From NCBI RefSeq assembly GCF_016623615.1, contig NZ_JAEHFX010000001.1, forward strand, positions 930,001 through 994,000: a stretch of DNA of 64,000 nt, in the 5' to 3' direction. Position 1 is the stretch's first letter. Every line of letters starts with the position of its first letter. Positions 34,533 to 42,574 of the stretch are shown here, piece after piece. This DNA is from Adhaeribacter terrigena. Lineage in GTDB: Bacteria > Bacteroidota > Bacteroidia > Cytophagales > Hymenobacteraceae. The position numbers and the translations under genes were made by a program. The notes beneath the pieces are model-generated. The model searched no databases and had not been told where the DNA came from. It saw only the letters and a program-made list of their open reading frames with translations.

Positions 34533-35576
34533 TTAACTTTCTTCGTGGAAGAAAAGCTGGTAGAAATGCATGCCTTTTTCCTGATCGTAGCCTTTTACGA
34601 TCTGGCTGGCCTGGCCGTGCACGTAAACGTGGAAGTTCTTGTCGAGCTTGATGATGCTTTTCATAATTTTTGCCTGCTTTTTTACGGCGGCCGTTGAAAT
34701 GTCGAATTCGTCGTAGATCGGCACTTCGTTGTTGCTGGCGTACTGGGTTTTAAATTCCTCGAAACTCTCGATAAGATCCGGGTGCGCGATTACTTCCTGT
34801 TGAAATTCTTTGATGTTAAAGGTTTCTTTTTCGCGCAGGTATGAGGCGGATTTGTTAAGCAGATCGGCCTGATCGGCGCGGTTAATTTCGAATTGTTCCG
34901 GCAAATGTTCCTCCACAAAATTCTTGCAGAGCGCCATCATGTTGCTGGTATGGAAGTAAATATCTTCGCGCGATTTCAGGCGTAAAAATTCTTCGCGCCA
35001 GTACTGCGCTTCGTTGCCTTTGTTCAGGTTATCGACGGTGGCTACCATAAAACCTTTGTCGCGGTCGGTGTTGAAAATGAGGGCGCCTTTGTCGAGTTTG
35101 TTGATGTTCACGCCGTCTTCGCTGTCGATGTCGAAATTGTCGCCGTTCGGGTACACTTTTAAATACGTATCCCGGCTTTCCGATTTGAAAACCCCGATGG
35201 CATCCACCGCTTCGCCGTGCACCACCAGGTCTTTCATGAAGGTAACGTAAAATTCGCCTTCCTTAATTTTAGGGTGGTTGCTTTGCTCGTAGAGGTGTTT
35301 TGCCAGGTTTACTGATTGCTCGTGAAAGGTTTCCGGGTTATCGAAGATGTTGGCGCAAAAAGAAAATACTTCGTTCAGGTTGATGTCGGATTCATGGTGG
35401 AGGTTGAAATATTCTTCCTGCTTGAACGGCGAGAGGAAATATTTCATGAGCAATTCCTTTACAAACCCATCGAGTTTCAGTTCGCCTTTGGAAAGTTTGA
35501 GGCCTTCTTCGCGGCTTTTGTTGCCTACTTTATGCAGGATAATGGATTCGAGCTGAACTTCGGAGGTGACGAGCAT
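34533..35576 (-). CDS. Nucleoid-associated protein (NdpA/YejK-like)
   Basis: A 347-residue protein of the PF04245-type NdpA family. The pattern includes LESIILHKVGNKSREEGLKLS at the start, FYVTFMKDLVVHGEAVDAIGVFKSE in the middle and a basic KKQAKIMKSIIKLDKNFHVYVHG near the end. Escherichia coli YejK binds nucleoid DNA. Some relatives are phage- or defence-linked, but no such context is seen here. Upstream lies a TTAATGTGCTAATG repeat. Confidence 0.82.
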   Translation of the reverse strand: MLVTSEVQLESIILHKVGNKSREEGLKLSKGELKLDGFVKELLMKYFLSPFKQEEYFNLHHESDINLNEVFSFCANIFDNPETFHEQSVNLAKHLYEQSNHPKIKEGEFYVTFMKDLVVHGEAVDAIGVFKSESRDTYLKVYPNGDNFDIDSEDGVNINKLDKGALIFNTDRDKGFMVATVDNLNKGNEAQYWREEFLRLKSREDIYFHTSNMMALCKNFVEEHLPEQFEINRADQADLLNKSASYLREKETFNIKEFQQEVIAHPDLIESFEEFKTQYASNNEVPIYDEFDISTAAVKKQAKIMKSIIKLDKNFHVYVHGQASQIVKGYDQEKGMHFYQLFFHEES

Positions 35577-35579
35577 ATT

Positions 35580-35615
35580 TTAATGTGCTAATGAATTAAT
35601 GTGCTGATTTGCTAA
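35580..35615. repeat. TGTGCTAATG-type arm
   Basis: TTAATGTGCTAATG and a second ATTAATGTGCTGATT. The first 14 bases are identical to the arm at 25771. It lies right upstream of the NdpA-like start codon. Confidence 0.65.
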
Positions 35616-35666
35616 ATTTTATGTGGTCAGCAAAATCTGGGGTGTAAAGGTACAGAGTTTTTGGAG

Positions 35667-35685
35667 GGAAAAGGATAGCGATTTG
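35667..35685. repeat. Dispersed core repeat, diverged
   Basis: GGGAAAAGGATAGCGATTT, adjacent to the CTGAACACGA element. Confidence 0.6.
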
Positions 35686-35689
35686 CTAT

Positions 35690-35800
35690 TGTCTGAACAC
35701 GAATTTTAAGATTTATATGATTAACAGGATTTTATAAACCTGGCGAAATAATTTCAGAGAATCATTTTTATCTTTTAATCCTGAAAATCGTGTTCAGACA
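35690..35800. repeat. Inverted repeat with CTGAACACGA ends
   Basis: The arms 35690-35707 and 35783-35800 are complementary (TGTCTGAACACGA at each end, one mismatch in 18). The interior has degenerate ATCCTG/CAGGAT units. It is flanked on both sides by core repeats (35667 and 35820). Confidence 0.75.
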
Positions 35801-35819
35801 AAATAGAGTTTTAAGGGTA

Positions 35820-35835
35820 AAAAGGATAGCGTTTT
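35820..35835. repeat. Core repeat abutting a stop codon
   Basis: AAAAGGATAGCGTTTT. The last base is the first base of the TfoX-N stop triplet (35835-35837 on the plus strand). Confidence 0.75.
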
Positions 35836-36143
35836 TACAGGGTTTTTACAAACTCCATCGCTTTTTGCGCCAGTTCGGGCCATTTTTCAGAATAACTGTA
35901 TGGCACCTGAACCCAACCGTTCATCGGGCGGCCGTCGGCAGGCTCGAAAATCTGGGCGCCATCTAAACTCAGGGTTTCGTTTAGCAAACTTTCTTCGAGT
36001 TTGAAGGCAATAGAATCATTTTTGAAAAGTACGCCGGCTTTGTTGTTCGGGGCTTTCAGGCAAAGCGCGCCAAACATTTTACCTTGGGTGGCATCGGGCG
36101 TTTGGGTGGCAATTTTATGATAGAGTTCTTCGGCTGGGGTCAT
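35835..36143 (-). CDS. TfoX N-terminal domain protein
   Basis: A 102-residue protein consisting only of a TfoX_N-like domain (DATQGKMFGALCLKAPNNKAGVLFKNDSIAFKL, GWVQVPYSYSEKWPELAQKAMEFVKTL). In gammaproteobacteria TfoX regulates competence, but stand-alone TfoX_N proteins are widespread with no proven role. It is transcribed alone and its stop codon lies within a core repeat. Confidence 0.8.
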   Translation of the reverse strand: MTPAEELYHKIATQTPDATQGKMFGALCLKAPNNKAGVLFKNDSIAFKLEESLLNETLSLDGAQIFEPADGRPMNGWVQVPYSYSEKWPELAQKAMEFVKTL

Positions 36144-36221
36144 ATTATGGGAGAAAGATGAAAGTGAAAAGATTGTCTGAATTGGGATTCGTCAGATTTA
36201 GGGATTTCTGGATTTAATTTT

Positions 36222-36375
36222 TGAACACGATTTTTTTGATTTAGGAAATTAAAGGATTTCTTTCTGAAACGTAAACTTATTTCAGGACGCGACATTCCTG
36301 AAAAATCCGGTCAATCCTAGACATCATCTTTCAAAACCAATCCTGCACATCCTAAAATTCCTTAAATCATGTTCA
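36222..36375. repeat. Second CTGAACACGA-type inverted repeat
   Basis: TGAACACGATT at 36222-36232 pairs with AATCATGTTCA at 36365-36375, with several AATCC/GGATT units inside. The TGA stop of the M1 peptidase (36375-36373) is supplied by the right end. Confidence 0.7.
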
Positions 36376-37998
36376 GATTTTAGTGGTTGTAATGTAGAAA
36401 TTTTCGTCGGTTTTGAAAGTAAATTTCTTTGGAAGGTTTTTCATTTCCTGCCATTCGGTAGTTGGAGTCAGCCACGTTGACTGCCCGTTTACATAGCATT
36501 TCAGGCGCATATCGAAGCCTGCCACGCAGTTGGTCCAGCGGTATTTAAGTTTTTGTTTTTCAACGGTGTATTCCAGTTTCGGAATTTTAGTTTCGCGTAA
36601 ATACTGGTCGAAAACAGATTGTAAATTGAGGCCGGTTTTTTGGGAGAGGTAATTTTCAATCTGCTTTGTAGTTACAGTCTGGTGGTAGAAATCCTGGTTC
36701 AGGCCGCGCAGAATTTCCCGGAATTTCTGGTCGTCGTTTACGATTTGGCGGATGGTGTGCAGCATGTTGGCGCCTTTGTTGTACATATCGCCGGAGCCTT
36801 CGTGGTTTACGTGGTATGCACCGATTATGGGCCGGTCGTTGGCAATGTTGCGGCGCAGCCCTATTACGTATTCGTCGCCGGCTTTTTTACCGAAATGATA
36901 ATCCAGGTACAGGGCTTCGGAATAATTGGTGAAGCTTTCGTGCACCCACATGTCAGCAATATCTTTGTAGGTGATGTTGTTGGCAAACCACTCGTGGCCG
37001 CTTTCGTGAATGATGATAAAATCGAACTTCAGCCCCCAGCCGGTGCCGCTCAAATCTCTGCCTAAATAGCCGTTTTTGTAGCCGTTGCCGTAGGTAACCG
37101 AGCTCTGATGTTCCATGCCTAAATAGGGTACTTCCACGAGCTTGTAGCTGTCTTCGTAAAAAGGGTAGGGGCCAAACCAGTGTTCAAAAGCCTGCAGCAT
37201 TTTGGGCACCTGTTTAAATTGTTCTCTGGCTTTTTCGAGGTTGTCGCGCAGTACATAATAATTGCAATCGAGCACGCCTTTTTCGCCCTGGTATTTTTCG
37301 CCGAAGGTTACATAATCGCCCAGGTTCACGTTCACGCCGTAATTATTGATCGGGTTGGTTACGGCCCAATGGAAAGTTCTGGTGCCGTCCTTATTGGTTT
37401 CGGTTTTGCGCAGCCGTCCGTTGGAAACTGCCGTTAAATTTCCGGGGGAAGTTACGCTGATCTGCATGCTATCGGGTTCGTCGTACATGTGATCTTTGCA
37501 GGGCCACCACAAGCTGGCGCCTTCGCCCTGGCAACTGGTGGCTACGAATGGGTTACCGTTTTTATCTTTTTGCCAGGTAAAACCGCCGCTCCAGGGCGGG
37601 TTTTTGCTCACTTTGGGTTTGCCGCTGTAAAAGACTTCAATTTCCTTTATTTCACCCGCATTTTGTTTTTCCAGAAGCGTTATTAAATGCGCGTTGCCAT
37701 CGGTTTTAACCTTCAAATCCCTACCGTTTTGGGTAGCTTTTTCCAGTTTGAGCGGCGGTTGCAGGTCTATTTGCATTACCTGGGCCGGTTGTAAAACTTT
37801 GTAGCGGATCACGTTGCTGCCCTGCACGCTTTGAGTTGCCGGATCTACCTTGATTTTCAGGTGATAAAAATTCAGGTCCCACCAGGCGCGCTCGGGCGTA
37901 ATGCTGCCGCGCAGGGTATCCTGATGGGTAAAGTGCTGACCGTTACAGGCTAAAGCTGTAAAAGCAAAAGGAAGAATGAAAAGGAAACGTTTCAGCAT
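36373..37998 (-). CDS. M1-family zinc aminopeptidase
   Basis: A 541-residue secreted metallopeptidase with a signal peptide ending near the Cys of FAFTALAC, so possibly a lipoprotein. The zinc motif is HESGHEW (about 330-336) with the second-shell Glu in WVHESFTNY. The GAMEN-like exopeptidase motif is LGMEHQS. The N-terminal beta domain resembles LTA4H-type M1 enzymes. It lacks the long C-terminal helical domain of PepN. It likely removes N-terminal residues from peptides in the periplasm. Confidence 0.93.
   Translation of the reverse strand: MLKRFLFILPFAFTALACNGQHFTHQDTLRGSITPERAWWDLNFYHLKIKVDPATQSVQGSNVIRYKVLQPAQVMQIDLQPPLKLEKATQNGRDLKVKTDGNAHLITLLEKQNAGEIKEIEVFYSGKPKVSKNPPWSGGFTWQKDKNGNPFVATSCQGEGASLWWPCKDHMYDEPDSMQISVTSPGNLTAVSNGRLRKTETNKDGTRTFHWAVTNPINNYGVNVNLGDYVTFGEKYQGEKGVLDCNYYVLRDNLEKAREQFKQVPKMLQAFEHWFGPYPFYEDSYKLVEVPYLGMEHQSSVTYGNGYKNGYLGRDLSGTGWGLKFDFIIIHESGHEWFANNITYKDIADMWVHESFTNYSEALYLDYHFGKKAGDEYVIGLRRNIANDRPIIGAYHVNHEGSGDMYNKGANMLHTIRQIVNDDQKFREILRGLNQDFYHQTVTTKQIENYLSQKTGLNLQSVFDQYLRETKIPKLEYTVEKQKLKYRWTNCVAGFDMRLKCYVNGQSTWLTPTTEWQEMKNLPKKFTFKTDENFYITTTKI
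37715..37730. repeat. Core repeat inside the M1 peptidase gene
   Basis: AAATCCCTACCGTTTT in frame within the N-terminal beta domain (encodes QNGRDLK). It could be chance, but it matches the core at 14 of 16 bases. Confidence 0.45.
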
Positions 37999-38019
37999 AT
38001 CTCAGGCGAATTAACGGTA

Positions 38020-38052
38020 CTTTTTACGGTAAAAGGGATAGCGTTTTTAAGC
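38020..38052. repeat. Dispersed core repeat, extended copy
   Basis: ACTTTTTACGGT then AAAGGGATAGCGTTTT (38032-38047), 22 nt upstream of the M1 peptidase start. Confidence 0.75.
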
Positions 38053-38077
38053 TATGTCAGAAATATTAAAAGTAATG

Positions 38078-38112
38078 AAAAAAGCCTTTCGTTTTAAAGA
38101 AAGGCTTTTGAG
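38078..38112. terminator. Terminator, GCCTTTC family copy 1
   Basis: AAAAGCCTTTC (38080-38090) pairs with 38099-38109. The sequence GAAAGGCTTTTGAGTTT is shared with two other terminators at 38792 and 39320. Confidence 0.8.
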
Positions 38113-38158
38113 TTTTTGTAAATATATAGGGGAATGGAACTTTACTTCTGGTTTTGTT

Positions 38159-38725
38159 TTATTCAGGATCAATTATTTCCAGATCCCATTTTTTTAAGTT
38201 CCGGGGAGAATTTTTTATGATTTTGTTAATGCTTAATACATTCATACCCAGGCCGATGCCAGATAGCACCACGGTGCCGGCCATGGCTTTGTCTTCACCG
38301 GTAGTTACCACATGGCAGTTCCTGCAGGGCGGTGCCGGATCCTGGGTCTGATTACTAATGGCGCCCACAACCAAAGCTGTTCCAAACCCGCTCAAAAGAA
38401 AACTGCCAAATCCGCTACCCTTTTTTTTGGTGCCAAAACTATACAGATCGTTTACGTTAAAAGTTACCCCATTTACGGTTAAGGTTTCAGTTGAAATTTC
38501 GCTTAAAATACCCGTTATGGCTTTAGACTGGCTTTTGCCGTTAACCGGCTTCAGAAAATACGCTACCCGGGCGCCGGTAGTTATTGGTTTTAATTTTTTG
38601 CCGGTTGTTTTATTGGTTAACTGAATGGCTTTTTGTGCAAACAAGCTGGTATTTGTAGAAAAAAATAATATTATTACCAGCGCAATTATTGCTTTTTTAA
38701 AGAAGGCTCGTACGGGTGTTTTCAT
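38159..38725 (-). CDS. Exported or membrane-anchored protein, unknown function
   Basis: I start at the ATG at 38725 (MKTPVRAFFKKAIIALVIILFF), which gives a signal peptide ending near SLFAQ. The body of about 165 residues has a beta-rich first half (KPITTGARVAYFLKPVNGKSQSKAITGILSEIS) and then hydrophobic Gly-rich segments (GSFLLSGFGTALVVGAI, AMAGTVVLSGIGLGMNVLSI) that could be membrane hairpins. A CRNCH motif is present but isolated. I recognise no family. Terminators of the same family lie on both sides. Confidence 0.65.
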   Translation of the reverse strand: MKTPVRAFFKKAIIALVIILFFSTNTSLFAQKAIQLTNKTTGKKLKPITTGARVAYFLKPVNGKSQSKAITGILSEISTETLTVNGVTFNVNDLYSFGTKKKGSGFGSFLLSGFGTALVVGAISNQTQDPAPPCRNCHVVTTGEDKAMAGTVVLSGIGLGMNVLSINKIIKNSPRNLKKWDLEIIDPE

Positions 38726-38789
38726 ATGGAGATTTTTTTCAAAACTAAGAAAACATCTCGTGCCTGCCAATAAAATCCTTATGCTAACA

Positions 38790-38826
38790 AAAAAAGCCTT
38801 CCATTTCAGAAAGGCTTTTGAGTTTC
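38790..38826. terminator. Terminator, GCCTTTC family copy 2
   Basis: AAAAGCCTT (38792-38800) pairs with AAGGCTTTT (38811-38819). The right half is nearly identical to copies 1 and 3. It is followed by a core repeat at 38834. Confidence 0.75.
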
Positions 38827-38833
38827 TTAGCTT

Positions 38834-38849
38834 AAAAACATAGCGTTTT
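38834..38849. repeat. Dispersed core repeat copy
   Basis: AAAAACATAGCGTTTT, 7 nt from the stop codon of the PhnB-like gene. Confidence 0.75.
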
Positions 38850-38855
38850 TCAAGC

Positions 38856-39269
38856 TTATTTTGGCTGTTCCTGCTGAAAGTTGAACAACCAGTGGATGCC
38901 GAATTTGTCGATCAGCATGCCAAAGTAAGCGCCCCAGAAAGTATTCTCTAAAGGCATGGTAATGGTTCCGCCTTCGCTTAACTTTTTGAACAAGGCATCG
39001 GTTTCATCTTTGCTTTGGGTGTGCACCGATAGCGAAACGCTGTCGCCGAATTTTACCGGACGGTCAGGCATACCGTCGGAAGCCATGAGCATAAAATTGC
39101 CGCTGCTTAATTGGGCGTGCATCACGCGGCTTTTATCCGCTTCAGAAGCATTTACGGGCGCCTGGCCAAAGGTCTGGATCTGCAGTTCACCGCCAAAAAC
39201 GGTTTTGTAAAATTCCATTGCCTCTCGGCAGTTTCCGTTAAAAGCAAGGTAGGGAGTTAAATGAGCCAT
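38856..39269 (-). CDS. PhnB-like VOC protein
   Basis: A 137-residue protein of the PhnB / YjdN VOC subgroup (TPYLAFNGNCREAMEFYKTVFGGELQIQTFGQAP, NFMLMASDGMPDRPVKFGDSVSLSVH, ending WGAYFGMLIDKFGIHWLFNF). This subgroup lacks a proven enzyme activity despite the old name. It is the third VOC protein in the window. A terminator lies upstream at 39320. Confidence 0.88.
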   Translation of the reverse strand: MAHLTPYLAFNGNCREAMEFYKTVFGGELQIQTFGQAPVNASEADKSRVMHAQLSSGNFMLMASDGMPDRPVKFGDSVSLSVHTQSKDETDALFKKLSEGGTITMPLENTFWGAYFGMLIDKFGIHWLFNFQQEQPK

Positions 39270-39317
39270 AGTTTTATGAAAGGTGTAAATAATTAGAATC
39301 TGAGGGCTAAGTTAATA

Positions 39318-39356
39318 AAAAAAGCCTTCCGTGGCGGAAAGGCTTTTGAGTTTTTT
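39318..39356. terminator. Terminator, GCCTTTC family copy 3
   Basis: AAAAGCCTTCC (39320-39330) pairs with 39336-39347 with one bulge, and GAGTTTTTT follows. Confidence 0.8.
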
Positions 39357-39360
39357 ATGC

Positions 39361-39376
39361 AAAACGCATAGCGTTT
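39361..39376. repeat. Dispersed core repeat copy
   Basis: AAAACGCATAGCGTTT directly after the terminator, then a CTTTTCAGG motif that runs to the stop codon of the phosphoesterase. Confidence 0.75.
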
Positions 39377-39386
39377 ACCTGCCTTT

Positions 39387-40163
39387 TCAGGCTTCGTGGT
39401 TAACCGTCATTTCGGGTACTTTACCTACTTCAAAAATGAAGAACCCCGGCAAACCGGCGCGGTTTAAAATTGGTTTGGCTACGTTAAAAACGGGTACTCC
39501 GGCCGAGGTTTTTCCTTCCAGCGTGCCTACGTGGGCATGCCCGTGAAATGCTGCTAAAACCTGCCGCCGATTGATGGGCTCTACCAGGCGCGAAGATCCC
39601 ATGAAAGGGAAAATTTCTGGTGGTTCACCTTCTATGGTGGCTTTTATGGGCGCATAATGCAGCAGCACAATTTTAGGAATGTCGCCGTAATTGCCTTCGA
39701 GGTGCTGGAGGGCGCGGTCTAGTTTCAAAGATTCATCCACGGCTTCCTGTACAAAATCCTTGAACATTTTCTCGCCGAACATCGAGAGCATAAACCGGTC
39801 GAAACCGCCGCCAAAACCTTTCACGCCCGCAAAACCGATGTTGTTGATCACCACCGATTCGCCGTCGAGCACGTGCACGCCGGCGTGTTCCAGAATTTTT
39901 TTGATCTGCCGCTGCTCCCCGCGCTCATAATCGTGGTTGCCCAGAACAGCCACAACCGGAATGGTACAGCCTTTCAGTTCTTCGGCCAAAACTTCCGCTT
40001 CTACCAAATGGCCAGTATCGGTCAGGTCGCCGCAAAGCATTAAAATATCGGCCGCAGCAGAAGCTTGTTTAAAATAGTCCCGCCATTTTCCCTGATCATT
40101 TTCCTGCACGTGAATATCGCCCACGCAGGCAATGCGGGTGATGGTTTGCTGATTTTCTTCCAT
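39387..40163 (-). CDS. Calcineurin-like metallophosphoesterase
   Basis: A 258-residue two-metal phosphoesterase. The motifs run in order: GDIHV (D..H), CGDLTDTG, GNHDYERG, HYAPIKA and FHGHAHVG. All metal ligands are present. The substrate could be a cyclic nucleotide, a nucleic acid end or a phosphoprotein. It follows the nucleotidyltransferase gene by 5 nt, so the two form a two-gene unit. Confidence 0.88.
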   Translation of the reverse strand: MEENQQTITRIACVGDIHVQENDQGKWRDYFKQASAAADILMLCGDLTDTGHLVEAEVLAEELKGCTIPVVAVLGNHDYERGEQRQIKKILEHAGVHVLDGESVVINNIGFAGVKGFGGGFDRFMLSMFGEKMFKDFVQEAVDESLKLDRALQHLEGNYGDIPKIVLLHYAPIKATIEGEPPEIFPFMGSSRLVEPINRRQVLAAFHGHAHVGTLEGKTSAGVPVFNVAKPILNRAGLPGFFIFEVGKVPEMTVNHEA

Positions 40164-40168
40164 AAAGC

Positions 40169-40909
40169 TTATATGGTTTTAATAGTGATCACTTTAAACT
40201 CGGAATCCATGATATCGGTGCGGTACTGGGTCTGATCGATGATGGGACCGAGGCACACGCGCTCTACCGGCAACGGCATATCGAACTGACCCTTGGCTTT
40301 TTCAATGAGAATATCGAAGAGCCAGCGCGGAATAATATCGCGTTCGGTAGGGTACACGAACTGGAAAATGAGGATCTGGGCGAAAAGCAAATGCCAATGT
40401 TGTTCCATGCGGTTCCAGATGCGGTGCCAGTCCAGGAAATTGCCGTATTTCACAATTATGTGGTTTACATCGGCGCCGTCGTAGCGTTCGCGGTTCTGCA
40501 CGTAAATTTTGCACCACATCAGTTCTTCGGCCGGAATAAATTTAACCGGTACGCCATACGCTTCGCCTTCGGTGGCGTGCTGAAACCAGATATCGTCTAC
40601 GTAATTGATGTTGTTTACCGTGTTGAAGATGATGTCGATGTAATAATCGTCTTTAAAAACCTTGGCCAGCCAGCGCACATCGGTCAGTTCGGTATGAAAG
40701 CCCTGATCGGCGAAAAATTTTAAAATGCGCGGATAATCGCCGGCTTTGCAAAAAAGGTCGAGGTCTTTGAGGTCACGGATAATGCCGGTGTATTGCCTTA
40801 GTGCCAGGCCGCCGCCTACTAAAAACGGGATGCCGCTTTGGGATAATAATTGCAGGGCGTTGCCGAAGAATCCGTGCGCTTCCGTTGCTAATTCTGCTTC
40901 ACTGATCAT
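40169..40909 (-). CDS. Nucleotidyltransferase-like protein
   Basis: A 246-residue protein with the hallmark of the pol-beta nucleotidyltransferase fold: VGGGLALRQY (31-40), then DLKDLDLF (46-53), whose two acidic residues D49 and D51 would bind metal. A third acidic residue may be in YYIDIIFN. The C-terminal half is helical. This resembles the NTP_transf_5 / AbiEii-like group. It is translated just ahead of the phosphoesterase, so a modify-and-remove pair is conceivable but unproven. Confidence 0.72.
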   Translation of the reverse strand: MISEAELATEAHGFFGNALQLLSQSGIPFLVGGGLALRQYTGIIRDLKDLDLFCKAGDYPRILKFFADQGFHTELTDVRWLAKVFKDDYYIDIIFNTVNNINYVDDIWFQHATEGEAYGVPVKFIPAEELMWCKIYVQNRERYDGADVNHIIVKYGNFLDWHRIWNRMEQHWHLLFAQILIFQFVYPTERDIIPRWLFDILIEKAKGQFDMPLPVERVCLGPIIDQTQYRTDIMDSEFKVITIKTI

Positions 40910-41060
40910 GTAAGAGAAGGTAATCTGAGTTGAGTTTTTTGCCGGGCAGGCCGCTTTGGCTGCCGGTTTTTTGCTGAAACGCAGCCGGCGGGCAGAGGTT
41001 ATATTTTACTCTTTTAGCTGAGGCTGCCAACAGCAAGCAAAGTACTGGGTTTACTCTTTT

Positions 41061-41098
41061 TCAGGTTTTTGGTTTGGAAACGGTAGCGTTTTGGCTTA
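41061..41098. repeat. Dispersed core repeat, extended both sides
   Basis: TCAGGTTTTTGGTTTG then GAAACGGTAGCGTTTT (41077-41092) then GGCTTA. The core is one base from a perfect palindrome. Confidence 0.75.
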
Positions 41099-41106
41099 AA
41101 AAAGTA

Positions 41107-41132
41107 AAGACCGGATCGCAGGGGCCGGTCTT
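41107..41132 (-). terminator. Terminator of the outer-membrane protein gene
   Basis: AAGACCGG (41107-41114) pairs with CCGGTCTT (41125-41132), and a T-rich tract follows on the minus strand. Confidence 0.7.
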
Positions 41133-41163
41133 GAAAGTAACAAGTTTTTAAGAAGTGAGGAAA

Positions 41164-41826
41164 TTAAAAACAATAATCCAGGCCGGCATTCAGCAAACCT
41201 TTGTAACCGAAACCCACTTCAAATGCAAAGCGGATTTTTTCATTCACGGCACTGCGCACAGCCAGCGGCGTAAACTGGATGTTCGGGTGAATCCTTCTGG
41301 TTAAAAAGCGACTTTCCCATTCGGGCGGAATGTTGGTATAGGGTTTGGAAAAGGTATAGCCAAGCCCTAAAAGGCCATAAAACTCTATTTTCTCTCCTAA
41401 ATTATACCCACAAGTTGCTTCGGCGGCGGCCGTTAAATAATGCCGGTTGAAACTGCCCACGTAGGCATCTTCTACTTTAAATTTTGCCGAAGTGCTTTCG
41501 AACGTTGCCGTGCTGCCCAGGGAAAACCACTTATTGATATTATAAAAATAAGCCAGCGAAACGGCCGGGGTATTCCTACGGTTGGTTATTTCGGTTTTGG
41601 TGTATTGGCCGGTAAACATGGAGCTAATAACCGGGCCAAAGGCTTTTTCGCTGAAATCGTTCAGGGAATTGATCATGCGGTTGCTGGAAAGCGTGCCAAC
41701 CCGGATACTCAGGCCGTGTTTTTTATGGCCGGTTGCTTCAGGCTGGGCTGTCTGGGCTTTGGCTGCCGGCTGTATTAAACAACAAAGAAGTAGGCCTGCA
41801 GCCAGCGAAATACGTTTTAATTTCAT
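41164..41826 (-). CDS. Outer-membrane beta-barrel protein
   Basis: The ATG at 41826 gives the signal peptide MKLKRISLAAGLLLCCLIQP ending AKAQ. The mature part of about 195 residues alternates amphipathic strands (TPAVSLAYFYNINKWFSLGSTATFEST, YLTAAAEATCGYNLGEKIEFYGLLGLGYTF, IRFAFEVGFGYKGLLNAGLDYCF), with the usual aromatic C-terminus. It is probably an eight-stranded barrel. The function is unknown. Confidence 0.8.
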   Translation of the reverse strand: MKLKRISLAAGLLLCCLIQPAAKAQTAQPEATGHKKHGLSIRVGTLSSNRMINSLNDFSEKAFGPVISSMFTGQYTKTEITNRRNTPAVSLAYFYNINKWFSLGSTATFESTSAKFKVEDAYVGSFNRHYLTAAAEATCGYNLGEKIEFYGLLGLGYTFSKPYTNIPPEWESRFLTRRIHPNIQFTPLAVRSAVNEKIRFAFEVGFGYKGLLNAGLDYCF

Positions 41827-41888
41827 AGCAGGGCATTTATGCCTTGAAATTAAAAAGTTTCTGTGAAATAACAAAAATTAAACAGGCA

Positions 41889-41918
41889 GACTTTTCAGGC
41901 GTTAAACCCTACGGTTTT
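41889..41918. repeat. Core repeat overlapping the marC stop codon
   Basis: GACTTTTCAGGCGT then TAAACCCTACGGTTTT. The last codons of marC (Lys-Pro-stop) are read from the core itself on the minus strand. Confidence 0.8.
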
Positions 41919-42514
41919 ATCAGAATGCCTTCCAGGTTAATATTGGTTTTGAAAAGTTTGATGGCAATGGCCAGCAGAATTACACCGAAAACTTTTCGTA
42001 ACACTTCGGTGCCGCCCTGGCCCAGTTTCTGTTCCAGCCAGCCCGATGATTTCAGCACGCCGTAAACAAAGAACAAGTTGAGCACAATGCCGATGAGAAT
42101 GTTGGGCAAAGAATAAGCGGCCCGCAAAGAAAGCAGCGTGGTCATGGTGCCGGCACCGGTGATAAGCGGGAAGGCAAGCGGCACAATGGAGCCGGTTTTG
42201 GCTTCAGGATGGGATTGAAAAAGGTGAATGCCTAAAACCATTTCCATACCAATGAGGAAAATAATAAGCGCACCGGCCAGGGCAAAACTCTGAAAATCGA
42301 TGCCAAAAAGCGCCAGAATAGATTCCCCGACGAATAAGAACACGATCATGATCATGCCGGCCACAATGGTAGCTTTTTCGGAGTGAATTACGCCTTCGCG
42401 CTGCCGCAAACTAATAATAACGGGGATGGATCCCAGAATATCGATCACGGCAAAAAGAATGAGGCTAACAGAAGTAATGCCTTTCAGGCTGATCTGGTCG
42501 AGAATGTTTTCCAT
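41909..42514 (-). CDS. MarC-family integral membrane protein
   Basis: A 201-residue inner-membrane protein with about six transmembrane helices (SLILFAVIDILGSIPVIISL, IVAGMIMIVFLFVGESILALFGI, FALAGALIIFLIGMEMV and others). The SIPLI-like start and FPLITGAGTM motif fit the MarC/UPF0056 family, once thought to export antibiotics but of unknown role. The last residues come from a core repeat. A repeat arm lies upstream. Confidence 0.9.
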   Translation of the reverse strand: MENILDQISLKGITSVSLILFAVIDILGSIPVIISLRQREGVIHSEKATIVAGMIMIVFLFVGESILALFGIDFQSFALAGALIIFLIGMEMVLGIHLFQSHPEAKTGSIVPLAFPLITGAGTMTTLLSLRAAYSLPNILIGIVLNLFFVYGVLKSSGWLEQKLGQGGTEVLRKVFGVILLAIAIKLFKTNINLEGILIKP

Positions 42515-42574
42515 AGTATTCAGGAGGGTGGTGGAGCGGTTAATATTTTAAAATTAGGCTTATACGGGTTTTGA

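Noticed and set aside
35835-36143. Competence regulator TfoX
   Set aside because: Only the N-terminal domain is present and there is no competence gene context, so I name only the domain.
38230-38330. CRNCH motif in the protein at 38159, a possible haem site
   Set aside because: It is a single CXXCH in a hydrophobic protein without axial-ligand or cytochrome pattern, so it is likely chance or a disulfide or metal site.
40169-40909. AbiE-type phage defence system
   Set aside because: The NTase motif fits loosely, but no AbiEi antitoxin partner or other defence genes are nearby.
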